30,434 nt of DNA from Ktedonobacteraceae bacterium (GTDB lineage: Bacteria; Chloroflexota; Ktedonobacteria; Ktedonobacterales; Ktedonobacteraceae): the NCBI GenBank assembly GCA_014896635.1, contig JADBKA010000032.1, forward strand, positions 1 through 30,434, in the 5' to 3' direction. Within the stretch, counting starts at the first letter, position 1, and each line of letters opens with the position of its first letter. Under the pieces are notes generated by a model. It made no database searches. It was not told the origin of the DNA and worked only from the letters and a program-made list of their open reading frames with translations. Position numbers and translations under genes: made by a program. Positions 14,310 to 22,811 of this stretch are shown piece after piece.

Positions 14310-16322
14310 TTAGCCAGCGGAAGCGGCCGCTTCACGGTACGAAGCCGGGGCATCTTCAATGGCGCCGGTCTCGACCATGATTTCACGCAGTTGCCTGGCG
14401 TCGATAGTCTCATGCAGGCGCAGCGCCTTAGCGATGCGATCCAGTGTCTCGCGGTGCCTGGTAAGCAGTTCGAGCGCGCGTGTATACGCCTTGCTTACGA
14501 GGCGATTCACCTCTTCATCAATCACAGCCGCTGTGCGCTCGCTGTACTCGCGCGAGCCACTCGCCAGCGCGGTGCCAGCGAAAGGATCTTCACGGTCGCT
14601 GAAAGAGATCGGACCGATGCGATCACTCATCCCCCAGCGCGCCACCATCTGGCGCGCAATGGTTGTGACACGCTGGAGATCGTTCTCCGCTCCCGTCGTA
14701 ATACGACCAATGGCTACCTGCTCGGCTGCCCGCCCACCCAGGGCCGTGACCATCTGCGACTCTAGATAGGTCTGTGAATAGTTGTAGCGGTCGTCCAGCG
14801 GCGTATACTGTGTTACACCAAGCGCCTGACCACGCGGTACGATGGTAACCTTTGTTACCGGATCGACATGCTCGGTCAGTAAACCTGTAAGAGCATGACC
14901 GCCTTCATGATAGGCGATCACGTTCAGATCCTGCTCACTTAAAATCAACGGGCGCTCAGCGCCGAGCAGAATCTTATCGAGCGCCTCGTCAAAGCAGACC
15001 TGCGTGACGGCGTCCAGATTGCGGCGGGCTGCCAGCAGAGCCGCCTCGTTCACCAGGTTTGCCAGGTCCGCGCCGACCATACCCGGCGTCGCGCGGGCAA
15101 TCGTGATCAGATCGACGTCGCTAGCAAGCGGCACGTTGCGCGTGTGGATCTTGAGGATTGCCAGGCGCCCATTCCAGTCAGGCCGATCAACGGTCACGCG
15201 ACGGTCGAAGCGGCCCGGTCGCAGCAGGGCTTTGTCAAGACCATCCGGGCGGTTCGTCGCAGCCAGCACCACGACGGCCTGGCGCGTATCGAAGCCATCC
15301 ATCTCAACCAGCAACTGATTCAGCGTCTGCTCACGTTCATCATTGCTGTTAATGCTGGCGCCGCGCTGGCGACCAACGGCGTCGATTTCGTCGATGAAAA
15401 TGATGCTTGGCGCCGCCTTCTTGGCCTGCTCGAACAGGTCGCGCACACGGCTGGCGCCGACGCCGACCAGCACTTCGACGAACTCGGAGCCGCTCATTGA
15501 GAAGAACGGTACACTGGCCTCGCCGGCCACCGCACGCGCCAGCAGCGTCTTACCGGTTCCTGGCGGGCCGACCAGCAGCACACCGCGCGGGATCTTCCCG
15601 CCGAGCCGCTGAAACTTCTGTGGCGTCTTCAGAAACTCCACTACTTCGACCAGGTCGTTCTTCGCCTCATCAACGCCGGCCACATCGGCAAACGTCGTGC
15701 TCGGTCGATCTTCCAGCACCAGCCGCGCCTTGCTCTTGCCAAAACTGAAGATATTCTGCTGGCTGCGCGAAGCAGAGCGCAAAAAGAAGAATAACAGGCC
15801 AAGCAGCAGTACCCAGGGCAGGAAGTTGAGTATAACCAGCAGCAGGTTGTTATCACTGGGTGGCCTCGACTGAATCGTCACGTTGCGCTCAATCAACGTA
15901 GAGGTAAGATTCGGATCTCCTTCCGGTAGCATGACGAAATGGAAGTCAGTACCGGTTTTGACGTTGCCATTGACATCGGTCACTCTGACAGCATCCTTGA
16001 ATTTACCGGTGACATCCTGGTTTTGAAACGTCACACTCTCTACATTATTGTTCAAAACTTGCTGGTAGAATGTGCTATATGGTACCTCGATTGCATTGGG
16101 ATTGCTGGTCGAGTTGCTGCCGCTGGTAAAAAACTGGAAAAGATACCAGACCACCAGCAGAACAGCGACAATGATGACGGCCCGCAGAAGCAGCGAACCA
16201 CCGCTTCCCCCGGGTCCCCCGCCACTATTGTTGCCATTCCCATTGCCATTCGGACGCTGCGGAACACGCGGCAACGGGTCGTTCTGGTTATTCTGATACA
16301 GGTACGTTGCCTGAGTATGCAT
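14310..16322 (-). CDS. ftsH: ATP-dependent zinc metalloprotease FtsH
   Basis: A 670-residue membrane AAA+ protease that degrades misassembled membrane proteins and some regulators. The N-terminus (1-43) is an unusual cytoplasmic extension rich in Asn and Gly. Two membrane helices follow (about 45-64 and 159-181) with the short extracytoplasmic domain between them. The AAA+ module has Walker A G252-P-P-G-T-G-K-T259, Walker B I-I-F-I-D-E-I-D (307-314), the second-region-of-homology arginines in L-R-P-G-R-F-D-R (367-374) and the zinc-binding H472-E-G-G-H476. The Gly at the third position replaces the Ala usual in FtsH but keeps the HExxH pattern. Total length is typical. The start at 16322 is the only plausible ATG. 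It is monocistronic by layout, and the gene to its left converges at a shared terminator. Confidence 0.97.
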   Translation of the reverse strand: MHTQATYLYQNNQNDPLPRVPQRPNGNGNGNNSGGGPGGSGGSLLLRAVIIVAVLLVVWYLFQFFTSGSNSTSNPNAIEVPYSTFYQQVLNNNVESVTFQNQDVTGKFKDAVRVTDVNGNVKTGTDFHFVMLPEGDPNLTSTLIERNVTIQSRPPSDNNLLLVILNFLPWVLLLGLLFFFLRSASRSQQNIFSFGKSKARLVLEDRPSTTFADVAGVDEAKNDLVEVVEFLKTPQKFQRLGGKIPRGVLLVGPPGTGKTLLARAVAGEASVPFFSMSGSEFVEVLVGVGASRVRDLFEQAKKAAPSIIFIDEIDAVGRQRGASINSNDEREQTLNQLLVEMDGFDTRQAVVVLAATNRPDGLDKALLRPGRFDRRVTVDRPDWNGRLAILKIHTRNVPLASDVDLITIARATPGMVGADLANLVNEAALLAARRNLDAVTQVCFDEALDKILLGAERPLILSEQDLNVIAYHEGGHALTGLLTEHVDPVTKVTIVPRGQALGVTQYTPLDDRYNYSQTYLESQMVTALGGRAAEQVAIGRITTGAENDLQRVTTIARQMVARWGMSDRIGPISFSDREDPFAGTALASGSREYSERTAAVIDEEVNRLVSKAYTRALELLTRHRETLDRIAKALRLHETIDARQLREIMVETGAIEDAPASYREAAASAG

Positions 16323-16593
16323 GGGTTCAACCTTGCCTTCTAAAAAGCACTCACAAGGAATCTTCCTGGGCAGTGCGCAGTCTCGTCTCTAAAATCGGGT
16401 CTATAAATACCGAATCGTTTCTTTGTATATTACACGTATGGCCGATTTTCGTCCACCCTTTCTGGCTATAGATACGTCGCCGGCGCCGAAAAGTTGTGCT
16501 GAAAATGCGCTTCTTCCCAATCTACATAGCTGCACAAAGATAGCGCCTTTCAGCACTACAAATCAGGACCACAAGATATAAGGCAAAATGTGG

Positions 16594-16623
16594 ACGTGCA
16601 GGCACGTGTAGGCACATGCAAAC
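16594..16623. repeat. Three tandem 10-bp units
   Basis: ACGTGCAGGC, ACGTGTAGGC and ACATGCAAAC follow each other without gaps. The first two differ at one base and the third at four from the first. The 10-bp period places each unit on nearly the same DNA face. No function can be assigned. Confidence 0.35.
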
Positions 16624-16686
16624 TCAATTGTTCTAAGAGGACTCTATGCTGTCAAGATAGATGGCATTAAAAAACTATTAAGAACG

Positions 16687-16705
16687 CATCTAAGTCTCCT
16701 AGATG
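16687..16705 (-). terminator. Weak terminator-like hairpin after the HAD gene
   Basis: CATCTA and TAGATG pair around a 7-nt loop, 14 bp beyond the stop of the HAD gene on the minus strand. A run of six T lies about 13 nt further on (16674-16669), too far for a classical terminator. Confidence 0.3.
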
Positions 16706-16718
16706 TATTCGCTAAGAA

Positions 16719-17702
16719 CTATTCGGATCTATCAAGAGACCCTGGCAGGAGCAGCAGCAGATCTTCGACGGAGCGCACAATAAAATCCGGCTCGCGCTGC
16801 CTGTAGAGTTCAAACTCCTGTTCACTGACGCTGACCGCCACCAGAAAGTCCGGCTCACCGTCACTCCGCTCGGCAAGATAGTTGCGCACAAGATCATGGT
16901 CATCGGCAGTGTCGCCGATGTAGAGGCCGCCACGCGCGCCTACCGCGTTAATCGCCAGACGCAGCGCGCGTGGATCAGGTTTGGCACAGAGATCAGCCGG
17001 GATGACGATATCCCACCAGCGTTCGCCGCTATAGGCTTCCATGCGCTCCAGAGCGAGCGTGACTTCGGGACCGACGCGCCCGGTAATCATACCGAGATGC
17101 CGAATGCCAGCTTCACGCAGGTGACGAGGAAAATCAGGAGCATAGAGCATAGTCTCCAGGTGAAACAGTCCTGGCGCATCCGGCAGAAAGCGCGCTTCAC
17201 GTCCATAACGTTTCTTGAGTTCGCTGGCTCCCCAGTAAATTTCACGATAGATGTCACCCACGACAGCATAGTCAATGAGGGCGCTGGCCGGGATGACCTC
17301 TTCGACCCAGGCGCGCCCGCCTCGCTCCCGTAGATTCGCCTCACGTGAGAGGGCTGCCCACTCGCGGATACTGCGCCCGGCGAGCGGAGTTCCGCGCCAC
17401 TCGCGCAGGCGGGCTGTGCCAAGCGAGGCGAGCAGGTAGCACATATCCCAGTCGTTATTGTAACCACCGGCCTGCTTGAACGCATCGACATCCTGCTGTG
17501 TGAAAAGCGGCCTGCCTGCTCGCTGGCCCCAGTCGAGGCCGTGCAACGTCCCCACAACATATTCGGCAACGGCAATATCGGTGGCACGAAACGAGTGCGT
17601 CGTCTCGATAAGAATGCCATCAACGTCAAAAAAAATGGTATCAAAAGGAGTTGGATAGGAAATATGCTCTTTGCTCCAGATGGCCGGAGTCGCCATAGCC
17701 AT
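16719..17702 (-). CDS. HAD-superfamily phosphatase
   Basis: A 327-residue cytoplasmic hydrolase. The nucleophile motif F-F-D26-V-D28-G is near the N-terminus, the T-containing motif M-I-T-G-R is in the middle, the Lys motif is A-K-P-D-P, and the metal-binding motif is Y-I-G-D-T-A-D-D. The sequence after motif I (I-L-I-E-T-T-H-S-F-R) and the Q-A-G-G-Y-N-N-D-W-D stretch match a subfamily of HAD-IA proteins of unknown substrate that I recall from cyanobacteria and related bacteria. The ATG at 17702 was chosen because AAAGGA lies about 9 nt upstream; a GTG six codons earlier overlaps that site. It lies 100 bp downstream of the P-loop kinase gene in the same direction, so the two could be cotranscribed. 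The substrate is unknown. Confidence 0.82.
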   Translation of the reverse strand: MAMATPAIWSKEHISYPTPFDTIFFDVDGILIETTHSFRATDIAVAEYVVGTLHGLDWGQRAGRPLFTQQDVDAFKQAGGYNNDWDMCYLLASLGTARLREWRGTPLAGRSIREWAALSREANLRERGGRAWVEEVIPASALIDYAVVGDIYREIYWGASELKKRYGREARFLPDAPGLFHLETMLYAPDFPRHLREAGIRHLGMITGRVGPEVTLALERMEAYSGERWWDIVIPADLCAKPDPRALRLAINAVGARGGLYIGDTADDHDLVRNYLAERSDGEPDFLVAVSVSEQEFELYRQREPDFIVRSVEDLLLLLPGSLDRSE

Positions 17703-17763
17703 ACGATGATATCCTTTCACTTTTTTCGCAAAAAGAGAGTTTTAATGAGAAAAACGGGCAACC

Positions 17764-17799
17764 TGTGTCCCGCCATTTATGGCGAGGCGGGGGACACCC
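17764..17799. repeat. Degenerate dispersed-repeat copy with palindrome
   Basis: A perfect palindrome CGCCAT-TT-ATGGCG (17771-17784) is followed by GGCGGGGGACACCCG. The latter matches the start of the repeat at 29484. GTGTCCCGCC on the left also pairs with GGCGG..GGACAC on the right. It lies between the kinase and HAD genes and could slow transcription between them. Confidence 0.4.
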
Positions 17800-17802
17800 G
17801 CT

Positions 17803-18369
17803 CTATGCTTTCTGTTGTAACCGGATACCGATATAGGCATCCAGGTGTTGATCGTTCAGCATATATGCCTCGTTCCAGCCCTCGCTGGGAATCGCCTGTA
17901 GTGCCTGTGTCAGCAGGTCAGCATGATAGGTAATGACCTGCTCACCAACGATGCGCTCGCGCGCCTGATCCTGGCGCGCAATGCGCTCCGGTGAAGGATT
18001 GAAAACAAGGATACAGGCATAATAATTGTGCTGGCGTACCAGACCGAGTATACGACGACGGGCTTCGGCATGCAGCGCCGTGCTGTCTGCGATAGTGAAG
18101 CGTCCGTTGAGCATGCGCTTGTGGATGATATAATGAAAGAGGTCGAAAGCGTCGCGGCTGACAAGCTGGTTTGTCTCGTCGTCACAGACGAGGGCGCGGC
18201 AGTAGTCGGACGAAACAATCATCGTATCGCTCAGCCCCTGGTCACGATGCGCATTGACCAGGTTACGAGCGAAGGTGCTTTTACCTGCGCCGGCAGGTCC
18301 ACATAACACCAGGAGCGACCTCGCCGGCAGCACGAGAGAAGATCCCGGCGCGGCCCATGCTTCCTCCAT
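17803..18369 (-). CDS. P-loop kinase of the polynucleotide-kinase type
   Basis: A 188-residue protein with Walker A G24-P-A-G-A-G-K-S-T32, then V-S-S-D-Y-C-R-A-L (52-60), whose Asp and Arg match the catalytic Asp and substrate Arg of T4 Pnkp-like 5'-kinases. The stretch G-R-F-T-I-A-D-S-T-A-L-H-A-E-A-R-R-R (89-106) is typical of the kinase domain of bacterial Pnkp RNA-repair proteins. Only the kinase domain is present; the phosphatase and ligase/adenylyltransferase parts of full Pnkp are missing. The product is therefore best called a Pnkp-like AAA ATPase or kinase acting on a nucleic-acid end or small molecule. The HAD phosphatase gene downstream could supply a matching activity, which is speculation. 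The gene is transcribed divergently from alaS. Confidence 0.78.
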   Translation of the reverse strand: MEEAWAAPGSSLVLPARSLLVLCGPAGAGKSTFARNLVNAHRDQGLSDTMIVSSDYCRALVCDDETNQLVSRDAFDLFHYIIHKRMLNGRFTIADSTALHAEARRRILGLVRQHNYYACILVFNPSPERIARQDQARERIVGEQVITYHADLLTQALQAIPSEGWNEAYMLNDQHLDAYIGIRLQQKA

Positions 18370-18397
18370 TGCGATGATTTCCCCTCTTTGATATAAT
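18369..18397 (+). promoter_or_regulatory. Candidate sigma-70-type promoter for alaS
   Basis: TTGCGA (18369-18374), 17 bp, then the perfect -10 hexamer TATAAT (18392-18397). Transcription would start near 18404, giving a leader of about 225 nt. A second candidate, TTCCGG (18447-18452), 17 bp, TATATT (18470-18475), would give a shorter one. No T-box elements (specifier loop or the conserved GGTGG antiterminator bulge) were found in the leader. Confidence 0.5.
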
Positions 18398-18513
18398 GCG
18401 CATGCATATATACGCCGTATCGTACTGGATTGCGTGTAAAACGCCGTTCCGGCCAGCGGCGCCTGCGTCTATATTATAACAAATCAGAGAGGATGGGGAG
18501 GCGGAGTGCGCGG

Positions 18514-18527
18514 CACCTGCGCAGGTG
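18514..18527. promoter_or_regulatory. Perfect 14-bp palindrome in the alaS leader
   Basis: CACCTGC-GCAGGTG is fully symmetric and lies 102 bp before the alaS start. It may be an operator, but the high GC makes chance more likely than for AT-rich palindromes. A hairpin AGGAC/GTCCT with a 9-nt loop lies closer to the gene. Confidence 0.3.
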
Positions 18528-18629
18528 TGCGGGGGCCTTCGTGCTATCCCCTTCCTTTCGACCTGTAAAACAGAAAAGGACTTTTCAATCGTCCTGGAAA
18601 GATAGAGTGTTTGTACTGAGGAGGATGCT

Positions 18630-21287
18630 GTGTCTGTTGAAACTACCCTGACCGGAACAGAGATCCGCGCGCGTTTTCTGGATTTCTTTGAAAGCAAGGG
18701 GCATTTCAGGATGCCCACGTCGTCGTTGATACCGCGCGATGATCCTACTGTCCTGTTCACCACTGCCGGTATGCAGCAAATGATCCCATACTTCCTGGGA
18801 CGCGAGACTCCGCCTGCGCTACGGCTTACCTCATCACAGAAATGTTTTCGCACTACCGATATCGACGCCGTGGGCAACGAGCGCACGCTAACGTTCTTTG
18901 AGATGCTCGGCAACTTTTCTGTCGGCGACTACTTCAAACGCGAAGCGATCAGTTTCGCCTGGGAGTTTTTGACGCAGGTGGTGAAGTTGCCCGCCGACCG
19001 CCTGCATCCAACAGTTCATCCGACAGACGAGGAGGCGGCAAAATACTGGAGCGAGGTGGCCGGCTTCGCCGATGAGGCGATTGTGCGCCTGGACGATAAC
19101 TGGTGGGGACCGCCAGGAGCTTCTGGACCCTGCGGACCCGACTCGGAAATTTACTATGATCGCGGCATTGAGCACGGCTGCGGGCGCGCAGATTGCCAGC
19201 CCGGCTGCGACTGCGAGCGATTCCTGGAGATCTGGAACCTGGTCTTTATGCAGTATTTCCAGGACTTCGACGGCACACGCACACTGCTGCCAAAGAAAAA
19301 CATTGATACCGGCATGGGCCTGGAACGCCTGTCAATGGTCTTGCAGAGAAAAGAATCGGTTTTTGATATCGACCTGTTTCGCGGCATTATTGATCATTTT
19401 GCGTCTCTTGTCCACACAGAGTATGGCAAAAACGCCAGAACCGATGCTTCCTTACGTGTGATCGCTGACCACGCGCGCGCTCTGGTCTTCCTGGCTGCCG
19501 ATGGCGTGCTGCCGAGCAACGAGGGACGCGGCTATATCTTCCGCCGCGTGCTACGACGCGCTGTGCGACATGGCAAGCTCCTCGGCCTCGATCAGCCTTT
19601 CCTCGCAACTGCCGCCAGCGTCGTGATCGGACTGATGGGCGACTACTATACTGAACTGCGCTTACAACAGGAGCGCATCGCCGAGCTGCTCACCATAGAA
19701 GAGAAGAAATTTAGCCAGACCCTTAGCACAGGGCTGACCCTGCTGAACGAACTGCTGGAAGACCTGAGGCGGAAACAGCAGACAGTCATTCCCGGCGAGG
19801 CGGTTTTTAAACTGTACGACACACACGGCTTCCCCGTTGAGTTAACACAGGAGATTGCCGCCGAACACGGCTTTACCGTTGATGTCTCTGGCTTCGAGCA
19901 GTCGATGCAACGCCAGCAGGAGCGCAGCCGCGCCGGCTCTGCCGCTCTATTTGTACAGGCACGCGACGAACAGGCACTGACAGAAATTCTGCATCGTGCC
20001 GGTCCTACCGATTTCACCGGTTACGAAGGTATCACCGGTAGTGGTAAAATCGTTGGCCTGGTGGCAGACGGCAAAGAGGTCGAGAGTATCAGCGCACCAC
20101 AGCAGGCCCTGGTCATTCTCGACCGCACGCCATTCTATGCCGAGAGCGGCGGCCAGATTGGAGATCGCGGGGATATTAGCGGGTCGATGGGAACCTTTCA
20201 TGTACAGGATACACGCCGTCCCTTGAAAGGGCTGATTGTGCATTACGGCCAGATCGCCGAGGGGCATCTGCGCGTCGGCGATACCGTGCAGGCTGATGTG
20301 ATTCAGCAGCGGCGCGAGGACACCATGCGCAATCACAGCGCCACACACCTGCTGCATAAGGCTCTGCGCGACCTGCTCGGCCCGCAGGCAGAGCAGCGCG
20401 GTTCCCTGGTCGAGCCGGAACGCCTGCGCTTCGACTTCGCCAGCCCTCGCCCGCTTACTCCCACCGAACTGGCGCAGCTCGACGCACAGATCAATCGCTG
20501 GATACGCGCCAATTTGCCGGTTCATACGAATATCATGCCTTTACAGGATGCATTAGAAACAGGAGCAATGGCGCTGTTCGGTGAGAAGTACGACGACATG
20601 GTGCGCGTAGTATCTATGGGGAAGAGCGTCGAGCTGTGCGGGGGAACGCACTGTGCGTCAACAGGGCAGATCGGCCTGTATATCACCGTACAGGAGACGA
20701 GCATCGCCGCCGGTATCCGACGCATCGAGGCGTTAACCGGACGCCATGCAGAAGCATACCTGCGCCGTCGCAACGCGACCGTCGAGGCGCTGGCCGCGAA
20801 ATTGCAGACACAGCCCGATCACCTGGAAGAGCGTGTGGAACAGCTCCTGCGAGAGCTGAACGACGCCCGCCGCCAGGTCACACAGCTACAGCGCGAAGAG
20901 GCTCAGCGCCAGGCCGGGCAACTGGTCAGCCGCGCACGTGAGATCGCCGGTATTCCCGTTGTCGCCGCCCCGGTCGAGGCGCCCGACGATAAGGTCCTGC
21001 GCGAAATGGGCGATATGGTGCGCGGCAAGCTCGGCAGACCTGGCGTTGTAGTGCTGGCTGCCCCCTTTGATGAGCGCGTCGGCGTTCAAGTGAGCGTTGA
21101 TGCAGCGTTGACAAAGCGGGGCCTCCATGCCGGCAAACTGGCGAGTGTCGTGGGAACGCGCCTGGGCGGCAGAGGCGGGGGACGGCCCGAATCGGCCCAG
21201 GGCGGAGGCAAGAACAAAGCCGCACTTGGCGCCGCGCTCGATCTTGTGGCAGCGTACGTGAAGGATAACTTACAGAATACTGCGTAG
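18630..21287 (+). CDS. alaS: Alanyl-tRNA synthetase
   Basis: An 885-residue class II synthetase that charges tRNA-Ala. The aminoacylation core begins R-A-R-F-L-D-F-F-E-S-K-G-H (motif 1 region) with S-S-L-I-P and T-T-A-G-M-Q-Q. The editing domain has the zinc ligands H569-x-x-x-H573 and C670-x-x-x-H674, in H-S-A-T-H and C-G-G-T-H. A coiled-coil segment (about 715-770) leads to the C-terminal DHHA1/C-Ala domain with its Gly-rich G-G-G-R-P end. The length is typical for bacteria, so the enzyme is complete. It starts at GTG 18630 with a very good GAGGAGG site 5 nt upstream. It is the first gene of a plus-strand housekeeping run, but a promoter in front of the next gene suggests its own transcript. 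Confidence 0.97.
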   Translation: MSVETTLTGTEIRARFLDFFESKGHFRMPTSSLIPRDDPTVLFTTAGMQQMIPYFLGRETPPALRLTSSQKCFRTTDIDAVGNERTLTFFEMLGNFSVGDYFKREAISFAWEFLTQVVKLPADRLHPTVHPTDEEAAKYWSEVAGFADEAIVRLDDNWWGPPGASGPCGPDSEIYYDRGIEHGCGRADCQPGCDCERFLEIWNLVFMQYFQDFDGTRTLLPKKNIDTGMGLERLSMVLQRKESVFDIDLFRGIIDHFASLVHTEYGKNARTDASLRVIADHARALVFLAADGVLPSNEGRGYIFRRVLRRAVRHGKLLGLDQPFLATAASVVIGLMGDYYTELRLQQERIAELLTIEEKKFSQTLSTGLTLLNELLEDLRRKQQTVIPGEAVFKLYDTHGFPVELTQEIAAEHGFTVDVSGFEQSMQRQQERSRAGSAALFVQARDEQALTEILHRAGPTDFTGYEGITGSGKIVGLVADGKEVESISAPQQALVILDRTPFYAESGGQIGDRGDISGSMGTFHVQDTRRPLKGLIVHYGQIAEGHLRVGDTVQADVIQQRREDTMRNHSATHLLHKALRDLLGPQAEQRGSLVEPERLRFDFASPRPLTPTELAQLDAQINRWIRANLPVHTNIMPLQDALETGAMALFGEKYDDMVRVVSMGKSVELCGGTHCASTGQIGLYITVQETSIAAGIRRIEALTGRHAEAYLRRRNATVEALAAKLQTQPDHLEERVEQLLRELNDARRQVTQLQREEAQRQAGQLVSRAREIAGIPVVAAPVEAPDDKVLREMGDMVRGKLGRPGVVVLAAPFDERVGVQVSVDAALTKRGLHAGKLASVVGTRLGGRGGGRPESAQGGGKNKAALGAALDLVAAYVKDNLQNTA

Positions 21288-21297
21288 ACATAACGCT

Positions 21298-21326
21298 TTG
21301 CAGAGACGTGACTCCTGTGCTATAAC
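21298..21326 (+). promoter_or_regulatory. Candidate promoter for the FtsA-like gene
   Basis: TTGCAG (21298-21303), 17 bp, TATAAC (21321-21326). Both hexamers match the sigma-70 consensus at five or four positions. They lie just after the alaS stop and 50 bp before the next ATG. Confidence 0.5.
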
Positions 21327-21376
21327 GTACTGGACAGGCAGCACGAGTGGCAATTGAATAGATATGGGAAACGCAC

Positions 21377-22720
21377 ATGATGAGTCTCTTTCAACGCCTG
21401 CGTAACCTTTTTCGCAGGAGACAGGACGAGAACGGATATTATCCCGACGAGTATGACGGAGACTACGAAGATTTCGAGGAAACTGAGGAAGAGGGTCAGC
21501 GCCAGCTTTACACTGCGCTCGACATTGGAACGGCCTATGCGAAGGCCATGATTGTCGAGGTACACGGGGATCACGCCGAGGTTCTGGGTACAGGCCGCTA
21601 TCCGCAAAGCTATAACCATATATCCGACGGCATCGTGACGGACATTGCAGGGGTGATCGCCAACTGCAACGAAGCCTTGCTGAGGGCAGAGAGGGCGGCG
21701 GGAGGGGTAATTGCACCTTCCGCCGTGATCGGCATTGCAGGCGAGCTGGTCAAGGGCAGCTCTACCACCGTCAGTCGGCAGCGTCCCAATCCGAGCAAGC
21801 AGATCACCGCCGATGAGCTTGACGCGCTGATTGCAGCAGCACAGGGGAAGCTCTTGAAGAACGCAAAGGAGCGCATAGCGGCTGAGACCGGATTGCAACA
21901 TATAGATGTACGACTGACCAATGCTGCTGTGATCTCTGTGCGCCTGGATGGTCAACTGGTGACGAATCCTCTGGGATTTCGCGGGCGGCATTTCTCGTTG
22001 ACGCTGTTCAGCGCCTTCGCGCCGTTGACGCAACTGGGTGCACTGGAAACGGTCGCTCAGGGATTAGATCTGACATTGATGACGATAGTGGCAGAGCCGT
22101 ATGCGCTGGCGCGTTGTCTCAGTACCAACGCCAGCGCCGATAGCGGAGCGATTTTTATTGATATCGGGGGCGGCACCACCGATATCGCACTCGTGCGGCA
22201 GGGGGGCATCGAAGAGACACGCATGTTCGCGCTGGGTGGCAGGACTTTTACGCGCCGCATAGCCACAAGTAAGGGGATCTCCGTCAAAGAGGCAGAACGA
22301 CTAAAAATCAGCTATAGTAAAGGTGAGATCAAGGGCCATGCCCGCGAGGAAATCGAGGCCATCCTTGCTCCAGAATGCCAGACCTGGATGGATAGTGTGG
22401 AATTATTAATTGAAGAATTGGCAAAAGGCGAACTATTACCACCAGCTCTCTACATCGTAGGGGGAGGAGCAGCACTCCCCGATATCCAGCAGAAACTGGA
22501 GGCGTTCCCCTGGACGGAACGGCTGCCTTTCTCGCGCCTGCCATTGATACGCACAGTGCAGCCGGAAATGGTAGCGAACATCTCCGACCGTAGCGGTACG
22601 CTGATAGACGCGCAGGATATTACGCCAATGGCGCTGGCCTACCAGGCCGTTGAATTGCAGAACGAGAACAGTGTTCTGGAGCGCGCGCTTGACCGTGTGA
22701 TAAGCAGCATGCACATTTGA
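21377..22720 (+). CDS. FtsA-like actin-fold ATPase
   Basis: A 447-residue protein of the FtsA/PilM type. It has the actin-fold phosphate-1 motif A-L-D-I-G-T-A-Y-A-K (47-56), an SHS2-type insertion (about 85-205), phosphate-2 I-D-I-G-G-G-T-T-D-I (261-270) and adenosine motif V-G-G-G-A-A-L-P-D-I (361-370). FtsA tethers FtsZ to the membrane in division, usually by a C-terminal amphipathic helix. Here the N-terminal ~15 residues (F, L, L, F alternating with Arg) look like the amphipathic membrane-binding helix, followed by an acidic linker (18-40). The C-terminus ends shortly after the last actin subdomain. It lies upstream of the baseplate-J-like gene and may form a complex with it. PilM-like function in a pilus or secretion system is the alternative. 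Either ATG (21377 or 21380) is possible. Confidence 0.82.
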   Translation: MMSLFQRLRNLFRRRQDENGYYPDEYDGDYEDFEETEEEGQRQLYTALDIGTAYAKAMIVEVHGDHAEVLGTGRYPQSYNHISDGIVTDIAGVIANCNEALLRAERAAGGVIAPSAVIGIAGELVKGSSTTVSRQRPNPSKQITADELDALIAAAQGKLLKNAKERIAAETGLQHIDVRLTNAAVISVRLDGQLVTNPLGFRGRHFSLTLFSAFAPLTQLGALETVAQGLDLTLMTIVAEPYALARCLSTNASADSGAIFIDIGGGTTDIALVRQGGIEETRMFALGGRTFTRRIATSKGISVKEAERLKISYSKGEIKGHAREEIEAILAPECQTWMDSVELLIEELAKGELLPPALYIVGGGAALPDIQQKLEAFPWTERLPFSRLPLIRTVQPEMVANISDRSGTLIDAQDITPMALAYQAVELQNENSVLERALDRVISSMHI

Positions 22721-22811
22721 ATGAATACGATGGGCTGCTGTCCTCTGAACTCCGGCCAGATCACGTTTATTTTGCTGAATCGATAGAATAATGGGGGGTA
22801 TTATAGGGGCT

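Larger units (their letters stand above)
16323..16718. other. 396-bp intergenic region upstream of ftsH
   Basis: It contains no gene. A possible minus-strand promoter for ftsH is TGGACG (16455-16450), 17 bp, then TAATAT (16432-16427); both hexamers match only four of six consensus positions. Three phased 10-bp repeats lie at 16594-16623 and a hairpin at 16687-16705 (both listed). No stress-type promoter or repressor site was recognised with confidence. Confidence 0.4.

Noticed and set aside
18404..18629. Possible T-box riboswitch before alaS
   Set aside because: The conserved T-box antiterminator bulge and a specifier loop were not found.
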